Part shown: in pieces, positions 1-6,669 of the stretch | Position numbering within the stretch: position 1 is the stretch's first letter | Layout: the number at the start of each line of letters is the position of its first letter | DNA from: Spirochaetia bacterium | GTDB taxonomy: Bacteria; Spirochaetota; Leptospirae; Leptospirales; Leptonemataceae | NCBI GenBank assembly: GCA_016195395.1 | Contig: JACPZR010000081.1 | Location: 1 to 19,941, forward strand | Length of the DNA stretch: 19,941 nucleotides | Direction: 5' to 3' | Notes under the pieces: generated by a model | Told to the model about the DNA's origin: nothing | What the model saw: the letters and a program-made list of their open reading frames with translations, nothing else | Databases searched by the model: none | Position numbers and translations under genes: made by a program

Positions 1-109
1 CCAGAATGGCGTGGCGGGAATTCCGTACGGTTGGTTTGTACGGTTGGTGGGTCAAGCCTACGCCGTCTGGTAGAAACAGCGCCAGTACAGACGGAATTGG
101 CGGATAACG

Positions 110-823
110 TTACGTCTTCAGCGTAAACGGATTGAAGTCCGTGCCTTTGTCGTAGTAATCTTCATCTTCCGCTTTCTTTAGGAAGTTCACAACGCGGTAC
201 GTGAAGGGTGTTACAACGGCTTCCCAAGCGACTTTGACAAAATAGTTCGTGGTCATCACCTTCAGCAGAAGATCGCCATCCCAGTTGCCATAAAAGGCCA
301 GCGGATAGAAAATGATAGAGTCAACCCCTTCACCTACGATGGTGGAACCGATTGTCCGGACCCACAAGAAGCGACCCTGCGTTGCGATCTTGAGCTTGGC
401 CAGAACGTAGCTGTTTGTAAACTCGCCGCCCCAGTATGCCACAAGTGAGGCCAGCGCTATCCGCGGAGCCTGGCCCAATACGGTCACGTACGCCTGCTGG
501 TGCGGCCATCCGTCAGCCGGCGGGAGAGCGAGAATGATCGTGGACATGAAAGAAGCAAAGAGGAGGGCGCCAAAACCACTCCACACGACCTTACGCGCTC
601 GGGCGTAGCCGTAAACCTCGGTCAATACGTCGCCAAAGATGTAGCTGATTGGGAAGAAGAGCACTCCCGCCCCGAAGGTGAATTTTGCCCATGGCCCAAG
701 AATTCCTGTGAGGTCCAGGGAAGCGACTTTGGCCGCGCCGATGATATTAGCGCACAGAAGCACCGTAACAAAGGCAGCCATCACAAGGTCATAGTATTTG
801 TAACTGCGCCGTTCGGTAGACAT
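110..823 (-). CDS. yhhQ: Queuosine precursor transporter, YhhQ/VUT family
   Basis: Predicted inner-membrane transporter that imports a queuosine precursor (preQ0/preQ1 or queuine) used to modify the wobble base of GUN-anticodon tRNAs. The protein is 237 residues with about six hydrophobic segments. Family landmarks are the FPISYIFGDVLTEVYGY stretch, the AYWGGEFTNSYVLAKLK segment and the GEGVDSIIFYPLAF segment, in the usual order. The open frame extends 13 codons upstream to an ATG at 862, but MSTERRSYKYYDLV at 823 gives the normal family length and begins just before the first membrane helix, so I prefer 823. Neither start has a convincing Shine-Dalgarno sequence. No queuosine biosynthesis genes are visible, so scavenging is an inference. 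It diverges from the PilZ-like gene. Family assignment is confident; the exact substrate is not. Confidence 0.88.
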   Translation of the reverse strand: MSTERRSYKYYDLVMAAFVTVLLCANIIGAAKVASLDLTGILGPWAKFTFGAGVLFFPISYIFGDVLTEVYGYARARKVVWSGFGALLFASFMSTIILALPPADGWPHQQAYVTVLGQAPRIALASLVAYWGGEFTNSYVLAKLKIATQGRFLWVRTIGSTIVGEGVDSIIFYPLAFYGNWDGDLLLKVMTTNYFVKVAWEAVVTPFTYRVVNFLKKAEDEDYYDKGTDFNPFTLKT

Positions 824-927
824 CGATGCGATGTGGGGAGCGCGATGTGGTGGGTCAAGCATGATCAGTTTGGAAACCCTTTTTCGTTTGACGAAGGGGA
901 AATCAATAAGGAAGACATGATTGAGAT

Positions 928-2148
928 ATGTTGCACGCGGTGCTAGTGGGTGGGCTCCTGGGGTGGCCGGAAGACAGGGTGCGCGATACCCTGTTGATCG
1001 TCATTTTCGTGGTGCTCGCGATCATCGTGCCGTTGGTGTTTATCATCACGCGCGCCTATTATAAGAAGAGCGCAGAGCGGTCGTCACGATGGAACATGAT
1101 GATGAACCAGGGGCTGCGCCGCGGACTGATTCCGGCGGAGATAAAACACCTGCGGACGTTTTTTGACACCCTGACCACGGGCGAAGTCGATGATTTGATC
1201 GCTCACCCGGGGCGTTATAAGCGCCAGTTGTTAGAATTTCTACGCCACGATCCCACCGCCAGTGCGCGCGGGGACGTCCAGTTGTTCGACAAGCTGTTCC
1301 CAGAAGTCGAGTGGCACATTGAGATCAATTCGGCCAAAGACCTGCAGATCGGAGAGGTCTGCACCGTGGAATTTCCCGCGGAGACATTCTTGGGCACCGT
1401 GCTCAAGGTGCAAGAGAACGAAATCTTGATTTCGATCCCTGAGTGGATCCCCTCCAATTCAAGAATCACGGGCGGCGAGAGTACAGGTCTATTCGTCTAT
1501 CGGCCCGGGATCGGTGGGTTTCTTTTGAGCGGAAAGGTCGGCAAGGCGGGAAGGAACGGCTTCGTCTATCAGCATGATGGGAAGGTGGAATCTAAGGGCG
1601 AACACCATCTGATGGCGATCGTGGAGCTGCCGTGCGTGCTTGTTCCGTGGCCGCACAAGGAAGAGGAACCCGGCCCCGGCGGCGGTGCAGCAACGCTCTC
1701 CGGTCCATCGGTGTTGTCGGTCACACCGGGTCGCGATGTATCCGCAGTTGGGAGGGGAGCGCCCCGGACATCAGCCGACCTCCCGGACCAAATCAAAATA
1801 CGGAGCGTGCGCATTTCGGACAGAGGAATGATCTTCAGGGCGGAATCCGTTGTCCAGTCGATGAAAGCCAAGGAAGTGGCTGCGGCGCAGACGAACATTC
1901 CCACAGACGATGAGGTCGAGCCGCTGACACCTACCAAGGCGCATGACATTCTGAAGAAGAGCGAAATTTGGGAACTCCAACTGACCCTTGAGGACGGATA
2001 CAATTTCGTGTGCCGCGTGCGTGCGATTCCGTCCAACATGGGGCGGGGACATTTTCTGATGAAGTTCTTGGATGCGCCGGAGACCGGACGGAAGGTGCTG
2101 ATGCAGGTCATACGCCGGAGCGACCCCATGCGGGAGCAGTTGGTCTAG
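928..2148 (+). CDS. Membrane-anchored PilZ/YcgR-like protein (possible c-di-GMP effector)
   Basis: This 406-residue protein has one N-terminal transmembrane helix (about residues 20-41). A soluble helical region follows, then a beta-rich domain (about 130-240) resembling the N-terminal YcgR/PilZN fold. A Pro/Gly-rich linker (about 245-285) leads to a second beta-rich domain (about 288-395) resembling PilZ. The second domain carries RISDRGMIF near residues 296-304, similar to the (D/N)xSxxG signature of PilZ, but the first aspartate is replaced and the usual RxxxR linker motif is not obvious, so c-di-GMP binding is unproven. The next gene starts on the base after this stop codon, so the two are probably co-transcribed. 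The start is uncertain: ATG 928 has little SD, and a better SD (AAGGAAG, 908-914) precedes an out-of-frame ATG at 917. GTG 946 is another candidate. The assignment rests on fold pattern rather than strong identity. Confidence 0.6.
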   Translation: MLHAVLVGGLLGWPEDRVRDTLLIVIFVVLAIIVPLVFIITRAYYKKSAERSSRWNMMMNQGLRRGLIPAEIKHLRTFFDTLTTGEVDDLIAHPGRYKRQLLEFLRHDPTASARGDVQLFDKLFPEVEWHIEINSAKDLQIGEVCTVEFPAETFLGTVLKVQENEILISIPEWIPSNSRITGGESTGLFVYRPGIGGFLLSGKVGKAGRNGFVYQHDGKVESKGEHHLMAIVELPCVLVPWPHKEEEPGPGGGAATLSGPSVLSVTPGRDVSAVGRGAPRTSADLPDQIKIRSVRISDRGMIFRAESVVQSMKAKEVAAAQTNIPTDDEVEPLTPTKAHDILKKSEIWELQLTLEDGYNFVCRVRAIPSNMGRGHFLMKFLDAPETGRKVLMQVIRRSDPMREQLV

Positions 2149-3033
2149 ATGCGTATTACACGTCAGGAATTGGAAGTGGCCGTTGACAGCGGCCGGGCCC
2201 TCACTCTCGAGGGACATCTGTTTACATCCGGATATCGAAAGCGACTGGGCCTTTGTCTCGAAGTGTGTTTAGCCGCTCATGATCGAGGCGACCTCTACCC
2301 TGTTGTGTTCGCGGTCTTACAAGAACTGGAAACACGTGCGTCCATCAGCAACATCCGACGTGTATTCTTTTTAGCTCGCGGTTCCACAGGAGACGGGCTG
2401 AGTGAAGAAGAGGAAGCCACGTTCCAACGTGTGCTCCCCGCCGTACGTGTCGAAGAGATGCGTCCCAAGGCGGCCATGGCCGGCCTCTTTCTGCGGACGA
2501 GACTTGCGCATGCGGCTTCCGGGCTGAAGATCGAGGTTACAAACAACGCGCCGCATAACGCAGAAGACGAAGAACGCCTCCGGAATCTCCTGCGCAGAGC
2601 GGCCGGCTACAACGACGTGACGCAGTATTTCAAGGATCATCCCATGGATGAAGAAGGCCGCGAGTTTGGCCTGGCCATGTCGCTTTTGATGCTGAAAGAG
2701 GCCAAGCTCCAGCCGGAACTCATGCGCGTGGGAAGCTCGGACGGCCAATTTCTATCAAGGCTTGAAATCGCTTTTGATCCCAGCTTTAAGAGCATCAGGG
2801 ACAGAATCCGTCAGGGAGAAACCATCAAGCCGTTTGACGACACCGAAATGCCGGATGTGCCTGAATCAACGGGGAAGCGGGTTCAATGCCCGGTATGTCA
2901 TCTACAGGTGGACGAGCGCATATTTTTCCCAACGGTTACGGCGGACATGACGGCGCTTGACGTTATGCAGGCACAGAGGCGAGGCTGGCGCCCGGAAGAC
3001 GGCGCGTGCGCCGGATGCATTGCTATGTACTAA
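2149..3033 (+). CDS. Unknown protein: degenerate HATPase-like region plus C-terminal four-cysteine motif
   Basis: I do not recognise this 294-residue protein by name. It is soluble with no signal peptide. Residues about 105-210 loosely follow the order of a histidine-kinase-type ATPase: an N-box-like KIEVTNNAP (127-135), a glycine/acidic stretch DEEGREFGLAMSLLMLKEA (167-185), and a final strand SRLEIAF (203-209). The canonical G boxes are incomplete, so ATP binding is doubtful. The C-terminus has two CxxC pairs (C247/C250 and C287/C290) separated by 36 residues, suitable for one structural zinc. The ATG directly follows the TAG of the PilZ-like gene with no spacer, indicating translational coupling and a shared pathway, perhaps c-di-GMP-linked signalling or motility (inference). 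The gene is convergent with the AGPS-like gene 16 bases further on. Confidence 0.7.
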   Translation: MRITRQELEVAVDSGRALTLEGHLFTSGYRKRLGLCLEVCLAAHDRGDLYPVVFAVLQELETRASISNIRRVFFLARGSTGDGLSEEEEATFQRVLPAVRVEEMRPKAAMAGLFLRTRLAHAASGLKIEVTNNAPHNAEDEERLRNLLRRAAGYNDVTQYFKDHPMDEEGREFGLAMSLLMLKEAKLQPELMRVGSSDGQFLSRLEIAFDPSFKSIRDRIRQGETIKPFDDTEMPDVPESTGKRVQCPVCHLQVDERIFFPTVTADMTALDVMQAQRRGWRPEDGACAGCIAMY

Positions 3034-3045
3034 CGCTGTTCTGTT

Positions 3046-3060
3046 GCCGCTATTTGCGGC
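3046..3060. other. Short perfect hairpin between convergent genes
   Basis: GCCGC, a TATTT loop and GCGGC form a five-pair stem between the 3' ends of the zinc-motif gene (plus) and the AGPS-like gene (minus). It overlaps the stop codon of the latter. There is no T tract on either side, so intrinsic termination is doubtful; the stem may simply protect both 3' ends. Confidence 0.25.
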
Positions 3061-4750
3061 CGGCTGCGAACAGTTTACCCGGGTTGAGAATCCCATCAGG
3101 GTCCAACTCTGCCTTCAATGAGCGCAGGGCCCGGACAGCAACCGGCCCGGCCTCTTTCAGATACCACTCCGCATGATCCGCTCCTACCCCGTGATGGTGA
3201 CTGATAGTTCCGCCATGTTTTGTAATGGCCTGGGAGACAACGTTCTTGAGGCGGGTCCATTGGCGCACCGGTTCTTTGAGGTCCATAGGAAACATAAATG
3301 TGAAGTAGAGACAGGCTCCCTCAAGATAGCTGTGGCTGATATGGCACATACCGATCGCGTGAGGCATGGCATCCGATGCGGCTGCGAGGACACCGTCATG
3401 GAGAGAGAGAAGTTTGTCATACGTGGTTGCTGTCTCCATGGTATCTACGCCGATCCCGTGTTCCATGACATGGTTGCGTAGAAAGGGCATGTTGAAGCGA
3501 CCCTTGAGCCAGCGCCTCCCGGGACCCTCACCCACATAGACCAAGTTGTGATCGCGCATGATTTTTCTGACATGAAAGATCGAGTCGCGCACTTCCGATC
3601 GAGTGCCATCGAGTCCCACCATGAGAATGCAGGGTGATTTTCCAATGCCCATAGCGCGGAGAAAGAGCGCTTGTACAGTGCCCTTGATCTTTCCGAGCAC
3701 CCCGTGAGATGACAGGCCGGCAAAGGCTTGGAGCTGGGCCGTCTCGTTGACGTCAGACAGACGCGCCATAGACAGGTGGATTTCCGCTTGGGCGGCTGCC
3801 TGCACAAAGCCAACGCCGGAAGCAAAATCCGGGCAGAGTGCGGTGAGATAACGTCGCTCTTCGGGCAGGGGGTGAACTTTTACTGTTCCCTGCGTGATGA
3901 TCCCCAGGAGCCCCTCGCTGCCGGCCGCGATTTGATCCATGTCGGGTCCTGTGGATGAGGCTGGGACCCGGGCCGTGGCAATGGTCCCCTGTGGCGTAAC
4001 GAGGCGGACAGAGTTCACGAGTTCTTCTATCTTCCCATATCGGTTGGACTGCTGGCCGGCGCTTCTGGCCGCGAGCCAGCCGCCCAACGTGGAATACTCA
4101 AACGACTGCGGAAAATGACCCAGAGTATAACCACGGCCGTTCAGCATCGCTTCCAAACGGGGACCGTAAATACCCGCCTCAAACGTGGCCAGCCGGTTTG
4201 CAGGATCAAAGTCAACCAAGCGCTCCATTTTGGTCATGTCCGCAGAGACAATCAATTTCTGACCAGCAGCCTTGAGCGACTCTACGCCCCCCACGACGGA
4301 ACTTCCGCCTCCAAAGGGAATGACGGCGGCCTTGTTTTTTCGGCACCACTGGAATAGTTGTTGGATTGCGGCTTCTGAAGTTGGATAAACTACAACGTCC
4401 GGGAATGTTGAGAGCTTGTTGAACCACAGGCGGACCACGTCGTAGTAGCTGCGTCCCACCGCATGATAGACTCGTTCCAAGCGGTCGGTTTTGACGTGGC
4501 CGCGGCCCATGATCTTCAGAAGCGACTGCTCCTGCGATTTTGTGAGCCGGGATTTTGTGAGTCTGATATCTTCCAGCTCCACCGACGGAGTACGTGGGAT
4601 CGTTGTCATTTGCATCTGCGGGGCAAGAAGATGCGTTACCTGCTCAATGTACTGCGCGTAGTGAAAACCACGATCATAAGCGCCCCACCCGTTCCAGCGG
4701 AGATTGGCGCGATCATAGCTGATGTGCGGGTCGAGTTCGTGATAGATCAT
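3050..4750 (-). CDS. Alkylglycerone-phosphate synthase-like FAD enzyme (AGPS family)
   Basis: Probable FAD enzyme that exchanges the acyl chain of acyl-dihydroxyacetone phosphate for a fatty alcohol, the entry step to ether lipids. At 566 residues it matches the family size. Visible features are an N-terminal RWNGWG segment, the VAO-fold FAD loop PFGGGSSVVGGVE (145-157), TLGGWLAARSAGQQSNRYG (221-239), the HISHSYLEGACLYFTF stretch whose Tyr475 aligns with the proposed catalytic tyrosine of animal AGPS, the SHHHGVG triple histidine (H518-H520), and the C-terminal DPDGILNPGK. This combination separates AGPS from D-lactate and glycolate oxidases, though an uncharacterised bacterial FAD-oxidase role remains possible. 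It diverges from a lipid-kinase-family gene across 64 bases, which suggests a lipid-metabolism locus. Residues 64-72 contain a small tandem duplication (RLTKS twice). Confidence 0.85.
   Translation of the reverse strand: MIYHELDPHISYDRANLRWNGWGAYDRGFHYAQYIEQVTHLLAPQMQMTTIPRTPSVELEDIRLTKSRLTKSQEQSLLKIMGRGHVKTDRLERVYHAVGRSYYDVVRLWFNKLSTFPDVVVYPTSEAAIQQLFQWCRKNKAAVIPFGGGSSVVGGVESLKAAGQKLIVSADMTKMERLVDFDPANRLATFEAGIYGPRLEAMLNGRGYTLGHFPQSFEYSTLGGWLAARSAGQQSNRYGKIEELVNSVRLVTPQGTIATARVPASSTGPDMDQIAAGSEGLLGIITQGTVKVHPLPEERRYLTALCPDFASGVGFVQAAAQAEIHLSMARLSDVNETAQLQAFAGLSSHGVLGKIKGTVQALFLRAMGIGKSPCILMVGLDGTRSEVRDSIFHVRKIMRDHNLVYVGEGPGRRWLKGRFNMPFLRNHVMEHGIGVDTMETATTYDKLLSLHDGVLAAASDAMPHAIGMCHISHSYLEGACLYFTFMFPMDLKEPVRQWTRLKNVVSQAITKHGGTISHHHGVGADHAEWYLKEAGPVAVRALRSLKAELDPDGILNPGKLFAAGRK
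4536..4561. repeat. 11-bp tandem direct repeat inside the AGPS-like gene
   Basis: GATTTTGTGAG occurs at 4536-4546 and again at 4551-4561, a period of 15 bases. It produces the duplicated RLTKS pentapeptide in a non-catalytic N-terminal segment. The unit is a multiple of three, so the frame is kept. Confidence 0.6.
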
Positions 4751-4814
4751 GCAGGATTGAAATGCAAAGCGAATTGCACTTGCAAGAATATTTTACGGAT
4801 GATCCTGTAGCTTT

Positions 4815-5649
4815 ATGGCCCGACACTACAAGCACCTGCACGTGATCATCAATCCCAACTCATCCGGCGGGGCCACCGGGCGGCAATGGTCAGAGCTGTC
4901 CGTCCTTCTGCAAAAGCGACTGGGGGAATTTACACATCGCTTCACGGAAGCCCCGGGCGCCGCCATCCGACTGGCTTCCGAGGCCGCTACCAGCGGCGCC
5001 GACTTGATCGTTGTTGTGGGCGGGGATGGAACGATTTCGGAGACTGTGAACGGCGTAATGAACGCGAAGAAGGGGAAGCGGCCCAAGCTCGCCGTGATCA
5101 ACCAAGGAACAGGCGGGGATTTTGTGCGGAGCCTCGGCGTACCGGGGGATGTGCTTCTGGCGCTGGATGCAATCGAGAGAGGGCGCGAGGCAAAAGTCGA
5201 CGTGGGACGGTTGGAATTCATCGGCAACAACGGTCTGACCACAATCCGTTATTTTGTGAACGTTGCGGGCTGCGGAATGGCTGGTGAAGTAGTGCGGTCG
5301 GTGAACTCATCCAAGAAGCGCTTTGGAGCCATGAGTTACTATTTAGGGGCCGTGGGGAAGCTCCTCTCTTATAAGAACAAACGTGTGCGCCTGACCTTAG
5401 ACGACGGGGATCCAAGCGATCACAGCATTGTCAGTCTCGCCATCTGCAACGGTCAATTTTTTGGCGGCGGCATGTTACAATGGCACCATCCGCGAGGTGT
5501 TCGGAGTCAAAAGTTTAAAGTGCCAATCCGTCCGCGTAGAGCCTGTGTCAGAGAAGGATCAGGTATTGATCGACTGTGACGGCGAGAGCCCGGGAAGAAT
5601 TCCCATGACAGCCACCATGCTCCCGGGTGCCGTTGAATTCCTCGTCTAG
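4815..5649 (+). pseudogene. Diacylglycerol kinase family (DagK/YegS-like) gene with an internal out-of-frame deletion
   Basis: Lipid kinases of this family phosphorylate diacylglycerol or sphingoid/glycerolipid substrates at the inner membrane. The first frame (4815 to about 5474) has the family order: IINPNSSGG, VVVGGDGTISETVNG (catalytic GGDGT), NQGTGGDFVRSLG, VDVGRLEF, YFVNVAGCG and ICNGQFFGGGM. Just after GGGM the reading turns into an unrelated tail ending at 5579. The true C-terminal domain resumes one frame over at about 5476 (YNGTIRE, then SVRVEPVSE, DCDGESPGRIP and MLPGAVEFLV) and stops at 5649. From general family pattern, about 33 residues normally sit between GGGM and this point, so roughly 100 bases (not a multiple of three) appear to be missing. 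The missing part normally carries the acidic DDGxxDV strand. The gene is therefore probably inactive, unless the gap is an assembly error. No clear SD precedes ATG 4815. Confidence 0.8.
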
Positions 5650-5873
5650 ATCCCCCGCGCCGCGCGTCGCACTGGGAAATCCGCAGGGATAACGTCGACC
5701 GGTACAAAGCGGCTGTCCAAAAAATGACCCACCACCGTAACGGTCTCCCCGCCCGGTCGGGCCACGGGCCCTGCCAGCGCCACGATTTTCCGGAGCCCCC
5801 GCTCCTGATAGACCAGATAGCACCGGCCGCGCGTGTTCTTTTTTAGGATTCCTTTTATCACGTAGTTTTCCAT
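5646..5873 (-). CDS. Small conserved-looking protein, possible OB fold
   Basis: This 75-residue ORF begins at an ATG preceded by a strong Shine-Dalgarno sequence (AAGGGGG, about five bases upstream), the best in this part of the window, which supports translation. It has no signal peptide or membrane segment. Alternating hydrophobic strands (VIKGILKK, RCYLVYQ, RKIVALAG, ETVTVVGHF, FVPVDVIPA) around glycines suggest a small five-strand beta barrel of OB type; this is inferred from pattern only. Its 3' end shares four bases with the restored stop of the broken DagK gene, and its 5' end nearly touches the next gene on the opposite strand. I cannot assign a function. Confidence 0.55.
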   Translation of the reverse strand: MENYVIKGILKKNTRGRCYLVYQERGLRKIVALAGPVARPGGETVTVVGHFLDSRFVPVDVIPADFPVRRAARGI

Positions 5874-5886
5874 TGTGTCCCCCTTG

Positions 5887-6669
5887 ATGAACTTTCAAAT
5901 GCTCACATTGGGAAAGGTGACAGCGGCCGTGATCGTTCCGGTTTTTTTCTGGGGCCAGGGACTGAGTGCGCAGTCGCGGGGACAGAATACCGGAGACTCC
6001 TCTCGCGTCGAGATCGGGCTGTGCGATTGGTCCACAGAGCTGCCGGCTGGTTTCAAGGAACTGCAGCGCGGGTCCGGTTGGCTGATGGCAGAGGAACGCG
6101 GCCGCGCAGAGTTGATCATGGCCTGCCTCCCCAACAACAAGCGGACAGACAGTGCGGCAGAATTGGAAGAAAGGATCCGGCTTCGCGGCGGGGAAGTCAA
6201 GGGGGCCGTGAAGCATCCAGTGCCGGGGGGCCTGAGCGGCTTATTGTTTGAGCATACTCGGGTTGATCGGGGCCGGAAGATTGAGAGCGTCGAGGCCTAC
6301 TTTGCGTCCAAAGCTTACGAATACAGAATATATGTAATACTTAAGAATCTCCCCGCCTCAAGGGCAGAGCGTGAAGCCCGGTTGGGAGTGACACGTCATC
6401 TGCTGGAAGCGATGATCGACGCGGGCACAGTGGAGAACGGCCAACCGCAGGCAGCGATCACGGAATCCATCTACCGCGGGAGATTGGCGCTGGCCGTCTT
6501 GTTCATCGCCTTGCTGGGCTCCGGCGCCGGTATCTACGGTTTGCTGTGGCTGCGACGCCAGCGGATAGCCTCCCGGGTCCGGGCCGAGGCGCAGGCTCTG
6601 GGAGACGCGGCGGAGAAGACCGCAAATTCTACTCAGGCGAGCCGCTCAGAGAAGAGCGATCTTTCGTAA
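5887..6669 (+). CDS. Unknown exported protein with C-terminal transmembrane anchor
   Basis: I do not recognise this protein (260 residues from ATG 5887). A hydrophobic signal-like segment (LGKVTAAVIVPVFFWGQGLSAQS) is followed by a soluble domain of about 165 residues. A single transmembrane helix near the C-terminus (LALAVLFIALLGSGAGIYG) precedes a basic, charged tail. This indicates a periplasmic domain anchored to the inner membrane with a short cytoplasmic tail. The start is uncertain: GTG 5875, ATG 5887 and ATG 5899 are in frame, none has an SD, and 5899 would give the most compact signal peptide. The last 41 bases overlap the 3' end of the opposed ATP-grasp fusion gene. Confidence 0.65.
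   Translation: MNFQMLTLGKVTAAVIVPVFFWGQGLSAQSRGQNTGDSSRVEIGLCDWSTELPAGFKELQRGSGWLMAEERGRAELIMACLPNNKRTDSAAELEERIRLRGGEVKGAVKHPVPGGLSGLLFEHTRVDRGRKIESVEAYFASKAYEYRIYVILKNLPASRAEREARLGVTRHLLEAMIDAGTVENGQPQAAITESIYRGRLALAVLFIALLGSGAGIYGLLWLRRQRIASRVRAEAQALGDAAEKTANSTQASRSEKSDLS

Noticed and set aside
1..109. End of a plus-strand gene entering from the left
   Set aside because: All three plus frames stay open for 20 or more codons here. One ends at 71-73 with a plausible tail, but nothing identifies a protein, so no gene is called.
877..900. Imperfect inverted repeat (TTCGT-TTG-ACGAA with flanking CCCT/AGGG) between yhhQ and the PilZ-like gene
   Set aside because: The arms are short and need a bulge, and there is no T tract or known operator resemblance; it could be chance.
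500..946. 148-residue plus-strand ORF
   Set aside because: It is a shadow of the yhhQ gene on the other strand, with low-complexity charged composition and no recognisable motif.
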